The position numbers were made by a program, and so were the translations under genes. Below are positions 1 through 7,889 of a DNA stretch of 64,000 bases, piece by piece. The notes below the pieces were generated by a model that did no database searches, was not told the DNA's origin, and saw nothing but the letters and a program-made list of their open reading frames with translations. This DNA comes from Chitinophaga oryzae (lineage in GTDB: Bacteria; Bacteroidota; Bacteroidia; Chitinophagales; Chitinophagaceae). Numbering within the stretch: the first letter of the stretch is position 1; every line of letters begins with the position of its first letter. The stretch is from contig NZ_CP051204.2 of NCBI RefSeq assembly GCF_012516375.2, positions 62,001-126,000 of the forward strand. Direction: 5' to 3'.

Positions 1-1
1 T

Positions 2-361
2 CCGGACGCCCGGGGTTTCATTTTTGACGGTTTTCCCCGTACTACCGCCCAGGCAGAAGCGCTGGACAAATTGCTGGCCCTGAAAAAAACGGCTATCTCG
101 GTGGTATTGTCCCTCGAAGTACCGGAAGATGAACTGATCAAGCGCCTGCTGAACCGCGGTAAAACCTCCGGCCGTAGCGACGATTCCTCTGAAGACGTGG
201 TAAAAGCACGTATTGTGGAATATCATAATAAAACAGCGCCGGTAGCTGACCACTACGCAAAATTCGGCAAGTTCAGGAAAGTGAAGGGAGATGGCAGTGA
301 AGCGGAAGTATTTGACCTGCTCTGCAAAGAACTGAATGAACTGGTAGCAGAGAAGGTATAA
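2..361 (+). CDS. adk: adenylate kinase, C-terminal part (5' end outside window)
   Basis: The reading frame is open from base 2, so the gene starts before the window. It begins with the motif GFIFDGFPRTTAQAEALD, the conserved stretch before the LID domain of adenylate kinases, which convert ATP + AMP to 2 ADP in the cytosol. Further on, RLLNRGKTSGRSDDSSEDV matches the short LID of the family, and the helix ending RIVEYHNKTAPVADHY fits the C-terminal part. About 119 residues are visible, so roughly the first 70 are missing. The stop codon is TAA at 359-361. An adk-obgE order is common in Bacteroidota and supports both calls. Confidence 0.95.
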   Translation, partial: PDARGFIFDGFPRTTAQAEALDKLLALKKTAISVVLSLEVPEDELIKRLLNRGKTSGRSDDSSEDVVKARIVEYHNKTAPVADHYAKFGKFRKVKGDGSEAEVFDLLCKELNELVAEKV

Positions 362-407
362 AGGGGTTTTATCCCGCCATTAGAAAGACATACAGACCTT
401 ATATAAC

Positions 408-484
408 ACGCAAAGATTGTAAGTTAGGAGCTAAGGACACCGGAAAAGTGTACCAAATTCGCTCAAACTTAACGATCTTTGCGT
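408..484. repeat. intergenic inverted repeat (acgcaaag type)
   Basis: Bases 408-417 (acgcaaagat) are the exact reverse complement of 475-484, and the pairing continues imperfectly inward (gtaagtt against aacttaac). It lies in the 167-base gap between adk and obgE, both on the plus strand. It could be a terminator of adk, but no clean U-tract follows. It shares the word acgcaaag with the repeats at 4909-5048 and 47331-47398. Confidence 0.6.
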
Positions 485-528
485 TTTATTTTCTGGCAGC
501 AGCCATTTTGGTTTAAAAATATTGATTA

Positions 529-1562
529 GTGGAAAAAGCGAACTTCGTAGATTATATCCGTGTATTTTGTAAGTCTGGTAAAGGCGGCGCAGGCAGTATG
601 CATTTTATGCGTACCAAGTTCAATGCGATGGCCGGCCCCGACGGTGGCGACGGTGGCAGAGGCGGACACGTGATCCTGAGAGGGAACGCTCAGTTATGGA
701 CCCTGTTGCACCTGCGCTGGCATAAAAACCTGCTGGCAGAAGACGGTGAAAACGGCAGTGGCGACAACTGTACCGGCCGCTTTGGAAAGGATATTATCAT
801 CGAAGTACCGCTGGGCACTACTGCCAAAGACGAAGAAACAGGCCGCGTGGAAGCGGAAATCCTCCACGATGGCCAGGAAGTGATCTGGATCCCCGGCGGC
901 CAGGGCGGCCGCGGCAACGCCTACTTTAAATCGGCTACCAACCAGACACCGGAATATGCTCAACCCGGCATGCCCGGGCAGGAAGGCTGGAAAATCGTAG
1001 AACTGAAAGTACTGGCCGACGTAGGACTGGTAGGTTTCCCGAATGCCGGCAAATCCACCCTCCTTTCCACTATCTCCGCCGCCAAACCCAAAGTGGCAGA
1101 CTACGCTTTCACCACCCTCACCCCCAACTGGGGATGGTAGCGTACCGTGACAACCAATCCTTCTGCATGGCAGACCTTCCGGGCATCATCGAAGGCGCCC
1201 ACGAAGGCAAAGGACTGGGTCACCGGTTTTTACGACACATTGAAAGAAACGCCGTTTTATTATTTCTGATTCCTGCCGACAGCGCCGATCACCGCAAAGA
1301 GTTTGACGTGCTGGTCAACGAACTGGAACAGTATAATCCCGAGCTCCTGGATAAACAGTTTTTGCTGGCCATCAGTAAAAGCGATATGCTCGATGACGAA
1401 CTGAAAGCCGCCATCGCAGCAGAATTGCCGGAAGATGTGCCGCATGTATTTATCTCCTCTGTCACACAGCAGGGAATCACTGAGCTGAAAGATATCTTGT
1501 GGCAAGCCCTGACAGACAAAGACAACCAGATAAGTACAGCCGGCACCGTTAGCGCCGAATAA
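529..1562 (+). pseudogene. obgE: GTPase Obg/CgtA, interrupted by a -1 frameshift
   Basis: Obg is a ribosome-associated GTPase needed for 50S assembly and stress control, and is essential in most bacteria. From a GTG at 529 the frame gives the glycine-rich Obg fold ([22 protein letters not shown]) and then the GTPase P-loop GFPNAGKST at residues 169-177. At TTLTPN the frame runs into WGW and a TAG stop at 1138-1140. The rest of the protein continues in another frame from LGMVAYRD (1128 on), with G3 [10 protein letters not shown]4 SKSD and a G5-like SSV, to a stop at 1560-1562. Adding one C next to 1128 restores a single protein of about 344 residues, the normal size for the family. No slippery sequence suggests programmed shifting. 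A sequencing error is as likely as a real mutation. Confidence 0.9.
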
Positions 1563-1622
1563 CTGACAGGGCAAGGGACCTGTAATAAAACGTCCATGTT
1601 TCGTTACACGATCCCACTTACT

Positions 1623-2321
1623 ATGAAAACACTGTTAAAGCTTGTACTGCCGGCATCCCTGCTGATGACGGCCTGCCAACAAACAAAAACACCTGTTAAG
1701 GAAAAACCCGTCCAGATCGATACTATGCAGCTGATAGCCCTCCCGGCGCCGTCAGCTGAAAAAGTCGCGTCCAATGAAGTGTCTGTAGTAAGCCGCGACA
1801 GTACGACGTATGTGCGTTTCGGTGACTGCTATTTTTCGCTCGACTGGATTTCGGCAGACCAGCAACGCAATGACTTTGAAAAACATCCTGATACCCTCTA
1901 CTTTTCACTCGAGCCCAAACGCACCATCGAAGGCCAGATGCTGGCCATTACCACCGGCGAAGCCGAAAAAATAAAAGTATGGCAGCGCTTCGAAACCAGC
2001 GCACGCGTAGGACGGCAGGTGCTCCGTCAATGGAAACACTACCGCAGCGAGTGGGAACAGCTTCACCCTGAAGCCAGCAACTTTTTTATCTGCCGGAAAT
2101 ATACCGCTGCGCAAACCAACCGGTTGCCCGAGGACGCCACCCTCGAAAGCCTGCAACAACACGTAAAAAAACACTACGGACAAGCGCTCTTTAACCAGGT
2201 AGCCCTCCTGCAGGCCCTGCCCGAGGCGGTCATCACCACCTACTTCCTGAAGTTCAACGGCACCCTGCGCAACTCCCCCACCAAAATCAATAAACTGCTG
2301 GTTATCCAGGTAACGCCCTGA
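1623..2321 (+). CDS. predicted lipoprotein of unknown function
   Basis: I chose the ATG at 1623 because it gives a clean signal-peptidase-II leader, MKTLLKLVLPASLLMTAC, with the lipobox cysteine at residue 18. An upstream ATG at 1596 in the same frame would add ten residues before the leader. The mature protein (232 residues in total) is soluble and probably anchored to a membrane facing the periplasm. I do not recognise a domain. Visible traits are a tyrosine/tryptophan-rich core (RFGDCYFSLDW) and a helical C-terminal half. It follows obgE by about 60 bases and may be co-transcribed with it. Confidence 0.75.
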   Translation: MKTLLKLVLPASLLMTACQQTKTPVKEKPVQIDTMQLIALPAPSAEKVASNEVSVVSRDSTTYVRFGDCYFSLDWISADQQRNDFEKHPDTLYFSLEPKRTIEGQMLAITTGEAEKIKVWQRFETSARVGRQVLRQWKHYRSEWEQLHPEASNFFICRKYTAAQTNRLPEDATLESLQQHVKKHYGQALFNQVALLQALPEAVITTYFLKFNGTLRNSPTKINKLLVIQVTP

Positions 2322-2328
2322 CAGTACT

Positions 2329-2366
2329 AAAAAAGAGAACCGGCAATGCAGACGCATCACCGGTTC
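2329..2366 (-). terminator. Rho-independent terminator of the GNAT gene
   Basis: Bases 2337-2343 (gaaccgg) pair with 2360-2366 (ccggttc), with inner pairing atgc/gcat. Read on the minus strand the hairpin is followed by six T residues (2329-2334). It sits just downstream of the GNAT stop at 2370 and may also stop transcription from the convergent lipoprotein gene. Confidence 0.7.
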
Positions 2367-2369
2367 ATA

Positions 2370-2948
2370 TCAATCGGCTGTACTTAACAGAACAGGGGTT
2401 TTCAGTTCCGGCGGGTGAAACAACATAGCGGTGCACAGGCAATTCGCAAATTGATGACCCACCAGAACAGGATAGTTAATGCAACTCTTACACCCTTCCC
2501 AGAAACGGGTGTCAGTAGTAATTTCGGAATAAGTAACCGGCAGGAAGCCCAGCCGGCTGTTTAACTTCATCACCGGCAAACCGGTAGTGATACTGAAAAT
2601 TTTTGCAGATGGATATAAAAAACGACTTAACTCGAATATCTTCTTTTTGATGGCCGCCGCCACTTTCAGTCCCCTGAAAGCCGGTGACACTATCAAACCG
2701 CTGTTCGACACAAAACGGTTGTTTTGCCAGGCCTGTATGTAAGAAAACCCCGCCCAGAAACCACTCTTCGTAAAAGCGATGACCCCATTCCCCTGCAGGA
2801 TCTTTTTCTTGATATCCAATGGATTCCGCTTCGCGATACCAGTTCCCCTGGCTTTGGCGGAAGATTCCATTTCGGCCACAATGGGCAGCGCAAAGTCCAC
2901 GTCTTCCGGCGTCGCTACCCTGACAATTATCTCCTCATCTGTTTCCAT
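2370..2948 (-). CDS. GNAT-fold N-acetyltransferase with a C-terminal CxxC...CxC motif
   Basis: The 192-residue product starts with a typical GNAT beta strand (IIVRVATPEDVDFALPIV) and has an acetyl-CoA-binding region near VSPAFRGLKVAAAIKKKI. Near the C-terminus it carries FWEGCKSCINYPVL followed by FANCLCTAMLF, that is four cysteines in CxxC and CxC pairs. Acetyltransferases with such a tail occur next to argG in Bacteroidota and are thought to be N-acetylglutamate synthases for arginine synthesis; no arg gene is visible here, so the substrate is open. The ATG at 2946-2948 is preferred to an upstream in-frame codon because it overlaps the preceding gene's end by only 14 bases, which suggests translational coupling. 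Confidence 0.75.
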   Translation of the reverse strand: METDEEIIVRVATPEDVDFALPIVAEMESSAKARGTGIAKRNPLDIKKKILQGNGVIAFTKSGFWAGFSYIQAWQNNRFVSNSGLIVSPAFRGLKVAAAIKKKIFELSRFLYPSAKIFSITTGLPVMKLNSRLGFLPVTYSEITTDTRFWEGCKSCINYPVLVGHQFANCLCTAMLFHPPELKTPVLLSTAD

Positions 2949-3300
2949 TGTAAATGAGTTGTTGCTGTATGTAAAGACCATAAATCGCATCCGGTATCAG
3001 GCCATAAATCCTGATCCGGTTCACGGCATCGCCCAGTGGCACTTTACTAAGCGCCGGCACAAATACCCGGGTGATGGCGCCCCTTACCACTTCATTGCCG
3101 CGTTCATATAGCTTCCCGGCCAGCTGCAGACATCTGCCGGCCACCGGAAAATTCTGTTCCCGCAATTGCCGGTCGGTATATTCACTGAAACATCCTACGG
3201 TGTCGTATATGTGAAATATCGCCGGAAACTGATGTAAAGCTTTTTTAAGTGCCGGTATATGATCTTCTATATAAGCCGGCACTTCGTATTGGTTTATCAT
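2935..3300 (-). CDS. small conserved-looking protein of unknown function
   Basis: This 121-residue protein has no signal peptide or membrane segment. It is mostly helical, with an acidic N-terminus (YEVPAYIEDHIPALKKAL) and a middle part, FSEYTDRQLREQN, followed by a cysteine in RCLQLAGKLYERG. I do not recognise the family with confidence. Its end overlaps the start of the GNAT acetyltransferase gene by 14 bases in another frame, so the two are very likely made from one mRNA, with this gene first. That coupling suggests a shared role, but nothing in the sequence says which. Confidence 0.7.
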   Translation of the reverse strand: MINQYEVPAYIEDHIPALKKALHQFPAIFHIYDTVGCFSEYTDRQLREQNFPVAGRCLQLAGKLYERGNEVVRGAITRVFVPALSKVPLGDAVNRIRIYGLIPDAIYGLYIQQQLIYNGNR

Positions 3301-3479
3301 GGCTGATCGTTGTTACTGATCAGCTAATGCCAAATGGTATTCCACAAACAGCAAGGGAACGTTAAAACACAGCAGGAATAAGGATTTTTAACAATTTACA
3401 GGAAGATGCCAAACGGAAAAAGTCTTCCGTTTCTGCATGGTGTTTTCAAAAAATGCAAGGCCGGCCACGGCAATTAACA

Positions 3480-3515
3480 GTAAAGCCTGACACCTTTTAC
3501 GGCGTCAGGCTTTAC
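3480..3515 (-). terminator. hairpin terminator downstream of the PepSY gene
   Basis: Bases 3480-3491 (gtaaagcctgac) pair exactly with 3504-3515 (gtcaggctttac), giving a 12-bp stem just after the PepSY stop codon on the minus strand. A second small hairpin, 3411-3418 with 3425-3432 (aaacggaa/ttccgttt), lies further along in the 237-base gap between 3301 and 3537. The gap shows nothing else that I can identify. Confidence 0.65.
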
Positions 3516-3537
3516 CTCAATTATTTATCTGTGAATA

Positions 3538-4782
3538 TCAGGCGGCAGCCAGCGGCGGAACCACGCTGCGCTTATTCTTAGCGGCTTTCTTTTTCTTCAT
3601 GGTCCGGTTGATCCACAGGATGGTACCGGTAGTAGGGAAAGTAGCGCCGAGCAAAGCCAGCAGCAGTGCAAAAATTTTAGACGGCAGCCCGAAGATGGAA
3701 CCGGTGTGCAGCGGTTTGATCATGCCCCTTACCTTCTGGCCAAGGTTTCTTTCACTGAAAGTCTGCGACTTCAATACCTTACCGCTGAACTGGTCGAGGT
3801 AGTAACTGGTGGTAGCTGCCTCGTTCAATGCGCCGGCGGGCAGCAGGGTCACCTGTATAGACGCTTCTTTGTCTCTCGGCATCGCCACGGCATAATATTG
3901 CGCATCGGGCGCCTGCTGTTTTACCTGCGTTAAAGCCGCCTCATAGGAGATGTTACCGGTCGTCTCCGGCGCAACGACCGATGCCGGCGCTTCCATGGGC
4001 TTGGGAGACGCCCCCAGCACAGCAAACAGCCCTTTATTGAACCATTCGTACGACCAGGTAAGGCCGGTAAATACCGATACAAACAGGAAGATGCAGACAT
4101 AGAAGCCCAGCACCACGTGCATATCATGATTCAGCCTTTTCCAGCCCCCGTCCCACTTCACTTTAAGACGCTGTTGCAGTATCTTACGCGTTTTAGGCCA
4201 CCATAATACGATGCCGGTAATGAGAATGAACAGGAAAATCAGGGTGCTGGCACCGGTGATCATCTTGCCGGTGTCTCCGGCCAATAACCAACGGTGAAGG
4301 GAGAATATCTGGTAGTAGAAAGTTTTCTGATAACTGTAAAGTTCTATCACCTTGCCGGTATACGGGTTAACAAAGGCGGTGCGGCCTTTTGATTTCTTTT
4401 GTTCTTTACCGCCGGCCCTGACAGCTTTATCCCCGGCAGGCTTCATTTCTTTGCCGGCCTCTTTTTTACTTTCCCCGCGCGCTTCTTTGCTCATCCCGCC
4501 CTTTTTACCTTCGTCCAGCTGAACGGCCAGGGAACGGGACGGATCTGCATACACCTGGATACGGGAAATACCCGCGCCCGGCACCTGCTGCTTCACCATC
4601 TCGGCGATCTGGTCCAGCGGTAACCGTTCCTTTTCAGGCGCTACGTAATAGCGGCTGTGATTAAATGCTTCCGTCAGCTCCTTTTCAAATACCAGTAAAG
4701 CACCGGTCAGACAGCTGATGGTAATAACCAGGCCGGCCGCCAGCCCGAGGTATAAGTGAATACGGCGAAAAAAAACTTTCAT
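3538..4782 (-). CDS. PepSY-domain transmembrane protein
   Basis: The 414-residue protein opens with FFRRIHLYLGLAAGLVITIS, the hallmark of PepSY-associated membrane proteins, which in Bacteroidota are often linked to iron or siderophore uptake. Hydrophobic segments are visible near residues 8-30, 175-195 (TLIFLFILITGIVLWWPKTR), 215-240 and 365-388. A first PepSY-like region (LDQIAEMVKQQVPG) is followed by a low-complexity insert rich in Lys, Gly and Glu at about residues 92-140, then FVNPYTGKVIELYSYQK. The periplasmic loop after the third helix holds another PepSY-like part. The protein probably sits in the inner membrane; whether it reduces iron is not shown by the sequence. FeoB is encoded far away at 61.9-64 kb. 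Confidence 0.88.
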   Translation of the reverse strand: MKVFFRRIHLYLGLAAGLVITISCLTGALLVFEKELTEAFNHSRYYVAPEKERLPLDQIAEMVKQQVPGAGISRIQVYADPSRSLAVQLDEGKKGGMSKEARGESKKEAGKEMKPAGDKAVRAGGKEQKKSKGRTAFVNPYTGKVIELYSYQKTFYYQIFSLHRWLLAGDTGKMITGASTLIFLFILITGIVLWWPKTRKILQQRLKVKWDGGWKRLNHDMHVVLGFYVCIFLFVSVFTGLTWSYEWFNKGLFAVLGASPKPMEAPASVVAPETTGNISYEAALTQVKQQAPDAQYYAVAMPRDKEASIQVTLLPAGALNEAATTSYYLDQFSGKVLKSQTFSERNLGQKVRGMIKPLHTGSIFGLPSKIFALLLALLGATFPTTGTILWINRTMKKKKAAKNKRSVVPPLAAA

Positions 4783-4908
4783 ATCAGACTTGATCCAACC
4801 GCAAAAAAACGATCCGTGACGCGAAATATACTTGCGGAAGAGGAAAAAGATTTACGCAATCCGGAATTTTTTCCACGCAAAGATATCTAAGGTCAACATT
4901 TGTTTAAT

Positions 4909-5048
4909 AAGAACGCAAAGAAGCGAAGACCAGTTTTAATTCACCCACTCAGTATTCAGCCATTTAAATATTATATTTTCTTATAATAAACAAATGAGTA
5001 AATGGATAAATGAACAAATAAAACTGGTCTTCGCTCCTTTGCGTTCTT
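4909..5048. repeat. long inverted repeat, 30-base arms (acgcaaag type)
   Basis: Bases 4909-4938 and 5019-5048 are reverse complements with 29 of 30 matches; the single difference is A/G inside acgcaaag. The 80-base loop is A+T-rich and has a weaker internal pairing around ccattta/taaatgg. The element fills much of the 303-base gap between ybaB and the PepSY gene, both on the minus strand. Further single copies of cgcaaag occur outside the arms, near 4875 and 5073. Apart from the repeat I see no gene in this gap. Confidence 0.85.
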
Positions 5049-5085
5049 AATAATATCAATAATCTCTGCGCGCTTTGCGAGAAAA

Positions 5086-5388
5086 CTAGAGCAGACCACC
5101 CAGCATACCGCCGGCAGCGCTCTTCATCTCTGCTTCCCACGTGTTTTCCGCATCTTTCAATGCACGATTCAGCGCTGTCAGCAGCAGATCTTCCAGTTCT
5201 TCTTTATGCTCCGGCGTCATCAGCCGCTCCGCCACTTCAATACTTTTTACCTGACGGTTGCCATCCACTGTTACTTTAATCGCACCGTCGCCAGCTTCGC
5301 CTTCCAGCGTAACTTTAGCCAGACGCTCTTTCCCTTCTTTCATTTTCTGTTGGATCTGCGTCAGCTTGCCGAATAAATCACCAAACAT
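5086..5388 (-). CDS. YbaB/EbfC family nucleoid-associated protein
   Basis: This small DNA-binding protein of 100 residues starts MFGDLFGKLTQIQQKMKEG, the standard beginning of the YbaB/EbfC family, and ends with the family's Gly/Met-rich tail (AAGGMLGGLL). Members form dimers that bind DNA non-specifically or at GTNNAC-like sites. The central strand IKVTVDGNRQVKSIEV is well conserved. The ATG at 5388 is used because the 14 residues encoded upstream in the same frame do not resemble the family. In many bacteria it is next to dnaX and recR; neither is here. Confidence 0.93.
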   Translation of the reverse strand: MFGDLFGKLTQIQQKMKEGKERLAKVTLEGEAGDGAIKVTVDGNRQVKSIEVAERLMTPEHKEELEDLLLTALNRALKDAENTWEAEMKSAAGGMLGGLL

Positions 5389-5520
5389 ATCTTGTGTTTT
5401 TTTAGGGCCGTAAAGATAAGTTTTTACCACACCGTTTTAATATTCAATATTTTAAATATACGTTAGCCACAAGCAACAATTATGTATCTTACCATCAGGT
5501 ATAAGTTATCAGCTTAAAAA

Positions 5521-6756
5521 ATGGAGACTAAAGTTTGTATTATTGGTGCCGGTCCGGGCGGGGCATGTGCAGCCCTTCAACTGGCACAGCTGGGCATCGG
5601 ATGTATCGTAGTGGACAAAGCCGTTTTTCCACGGGATAAGGTCTGCGGCGATGGCCTCAGCGGAAAAGTTTTAACCATCCTTGAAAGAATAGACAAAGGC
5701 ATCGGCGAGCGGTTACAGCAGGCTGTTTTTAAAATGAACAGCTGGGGCGTCACCTTCGTTGCCCCCAACCGTATCGGCATGGACATCCCCTACAAGGCCG
5801 ACTATCAGCAGGATAAAAGCGATCCCCGGGGGTTTGTCTGCAAACGTATAGACTTCGACAACTTTCTGGTGGAAGAGCTGAAACGCCGGCCGGAGATCCG
5901 CTTGTTCGAAGGCGTCAGCATCGATAAATATGAACTGCGGCCGGATGGCTATCACCTGTCGGACAAGGAAGGGACTTTCCAGGTGAAAGCCGACCTTATA
6001 CTGGTAGCCAACGGCGCCCATTCCGCCTTCACCAAAGAGGTGGCAGGCATCAAAATGGAACCGGACCACTACATCGCGGGTCTTAGGGCCTATTATAAAG
6101 GCGTGTCAGGCCTGCACGAGGATGCTTTCATTGAACTGCACTTCCTGAAAAACATGCTGCCCGGTTACTTCTGGATATTCCCGCTTCCCAATGGCGAAGC
6201 CAATGTGGGCGTAGGTATGCTCAGCACCACCGTGCGCAACAAAAAAGTGAACCTGAAAAAGCTGATGCTCGACACCCTCGCCACCGACCCGATCATGAAA
6301 GAGCGCTTTAAAAACGCTACGCTGGAAGGTACCATCGACGGCTACGGTCTCCCGCTGGGCAGCAAAAGGCGGAAGCTGCATGGCGAACGGTATATGCTGG
6401 TCGGCGATGCGGGTTTCCTCATCGACCCCTTCACCGGCGAGGGCATCGGCAACGCACTGTATTCCGGCCAGATAGCCGCCAAACAGGCTGCAGCAGCCAT
6501 CGCGGCCAACGACTACTCCGACGGCTTCCTCGGCGGCTACGATAAAGAGATTTACCGCATTCTCGGACCGGAAATGGAAGTCAGCACCAAACTGCAAAAA
6601 CTGATCAAATACCCGTGGCTGTTTAACCTGCTGATGAAAATAGGCTCCCGCAACAAACAACTGAAGGAGCTGATGATGTGCATGTTCCACGAGGTAGACC
6701 TCCGTAAGCGACTGGGCAATCCCCTGTTTTATGTGAAGTTATTATTTAACCGATAA
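5521..6756 (+). CDS. FAD-dependent oxidoreductase, geranylgeranyl reductase family
   Basis: The 411-residue protein has an N-terminal dinucleotide-binding motif, IIGAGPGGACAALQLA, at residues 7-22, the family signature FPRDKVCGDGLSGK near residues 36-49, and the second FAD motif, LVGDAGFLIDPFTGEGIGNAL, near residues 297-317. These place it with geranylgeranyl-reductase-like flavoproteins that reduce isoprenoid double bonds or hydroxylate aromatic substrates. No membrane segment is evident, though the C-terminal region is hydrophobic. It is divergent from ybaB and is followed after 13 bases by a DUF2891 gene on the same strand, so it likely heads a three-gene transcript. The substrate cannot be told from sequence. 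Confidence 0.88.
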   Translation: METKVCIIGAGPGGACAALQLAQLGIGCIVVDKAVFPRDKVCGDGLSGKVLTILERIDKGIGERLQQAVFKMNSWGVTFVAPNRIGMDIPYKADYQQDKSDPRGFVCKRIDFDNFLVEELKRRPEIRLFEGVSIDKYELRPDGYHLSDKEGTFQVKADLILVANGAHSAFTKEVAGIKMEPDHYIAGLRAYYKGVSGLHEDAFIELHFLKNMLPGYFWIFPLPNGEANVGVGMLSTTVRNKKVNLKKLMLDTLATDPIMKERFKNATLEGTIDGYGLPLGSKRRKLHGERYMLVGDAGFLIDPFTGEGIGNALYSGQIAAKQAAAAIAANDYSDGFLGGYDKEIYRILGPEMEVSTKLQKLIKYPWLFNLLMKIGSRNKQLKELMMCMFHEVDLRKRLGNPLFYVKLLFNR

Positions 6757-6769
6757 TCCAATCATCCCT

Positions 6770-7861
6770 GTGAGATACATCATTCTGCTTGCCATCTGCT
6801 TTTCCACTGCTATCGCTCATGCTCAAAAACAGACCATGAGCACTGAACAACTGCCCAAGATGACGGTCCAGACGGCCAACCAACTGGCCGCGCTGCCGCT
6901 GAAATGCCTGGACCTTCCTTTCCCTTATAAAACAGGTGTGGTGTTTCCGGACAGTTCCCTGCTGGGCGCTCCGGCGGGTTATCATCCGGCGTTCTACGGC
7001 TGTTTCGACTGGCACAGCAGCGTTCACGGCCACTGGATGCTGGTACGCCTGCTGAAAATGTTCCCCGATATGGACAGGGCGGCAGAGATCCGCACCAGGC
7101 TGGCGCAGCACCTCACCGCAGAAAATATTCAGACAGAACTGCAGCTGTTTAAGGGCAAAGAAAACAAAAGCTTTGAACGCATCTATGGCTGGAGCTGGCT
7201 GCTGCAGCTGCAACGGGAACTTCTGACCTGGAACGACCCTCTGGGCAAAGAACTCAGCCGCAACGTACAACCGCTGGCCAGCCATTTTGCCACCGCATAT
7301 GTGGATTTCCTCGGAAAACTGATGTACCCTATCCGCGTAGGCGAACATACGAACCTGGCCTTCGGCCTGTGCCTCGCCTGGGATTATGCACAGACCACCG
7401 GCGATAAAGCCCTGCAAACCGCCATTCACGATGCGGCCATGCGCTTTTATGGCAAAGACAAAAACGCTCCGGTAGCATGGGAGCCCGGCGGCTACGACTT
7501 CCTCTCTCCCAGCCTCGAAGAAGCAGACCTGATGCGCCGTATCATGCCGGAAAAAGAATACCGCCCATGGCTATACGCTTTCCTGCCAGGCCTCTTCCAG
7601 AACCCTATTACCATTCTGCAACCCGGACAGGTAAAAGACCGTACCGATGGTAAACTCGTGCACCTCGACGGCCTCAATCTCAGCCGCACCTGGTGCCTCG
7701 ATGCTATCGCCCGCCACGGCGGCAAAAACCAGCAGGCCATCCAGGCCCTCGCCAACAAACACCTGCTGACCTCTTTCCCGCAGATCGCCAGCGGCGACTA
7801 TGCCGGTGAACACTGGCTGGCCTCCTTTGCCGTATACCTGCTTACGGCAGAACAGCAATAG
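6770..7861 (+). CDS. secreted DUF2891 family protein
   Basis: A GTG at 6770 starts a 363-residue protein with a cleavable signal peptide (RYIILLAICFSTAIAHAQ). The mature part shows the features of DUF2891 proteins: HPAFYGCFDWHSSVHGHWM near residues 77-95, FERIYGWSWLLQL, and a repeated all-alpha pattern with WEPGGYDFLSPSLEEADLM near residues 237-255. Such proteins look like alpha/alpha barrels, as in glycoside hydrolases, but their activity is not known to me. The histidines, tryptophans and acidic residues in these motifs would suit a sugar-binding cleft. The gene lies 13 bases after the flavoprotein and 28 bases before the DUF3857 gene. Confidence 0.87.
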   Translation: MRYIILLAICFSTAIAHAQKQTMSTEQLPKMTVQTANQLAALPLKCLDLPFPYKTGVVFPDSSLLGAPAGYHPAFYGCFDWHSSVHGHWMLVRLLKMFPDMDRAAEIRTRLAQHLTAENIQTELQLFKGKENKSFERIYGWSWLLQLQRELLTWNDPLGKELSRNVQPLASHFATAYVDFLGKLMYPIRVGEHTNLAFGLCLAWDYAQTTGDKALQTAIHDAAMRFYGKDKNAPVAWEPGGYDFLSPSLEEADLMRRIMPEKEYRPWLYAFLPGLFQNPITILQPGQVKDRTDGKLVHLDGLNLSRTWCLDAIARHGGKNQQAIQALANKHLLTSFPQIASGDYAGEHWLASFAVYLLTAEQQ

Positions 7862-7889
7862 GCTGTACGGAACGTATTAATCCCCAGCT

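Noticed and set aside
1128..1140. Programmed ribosomal frameshift in obgE
   Set aside because: There is no slippery heptamer, no downstream stem and no known recoding in this family; a missing base explains it better.
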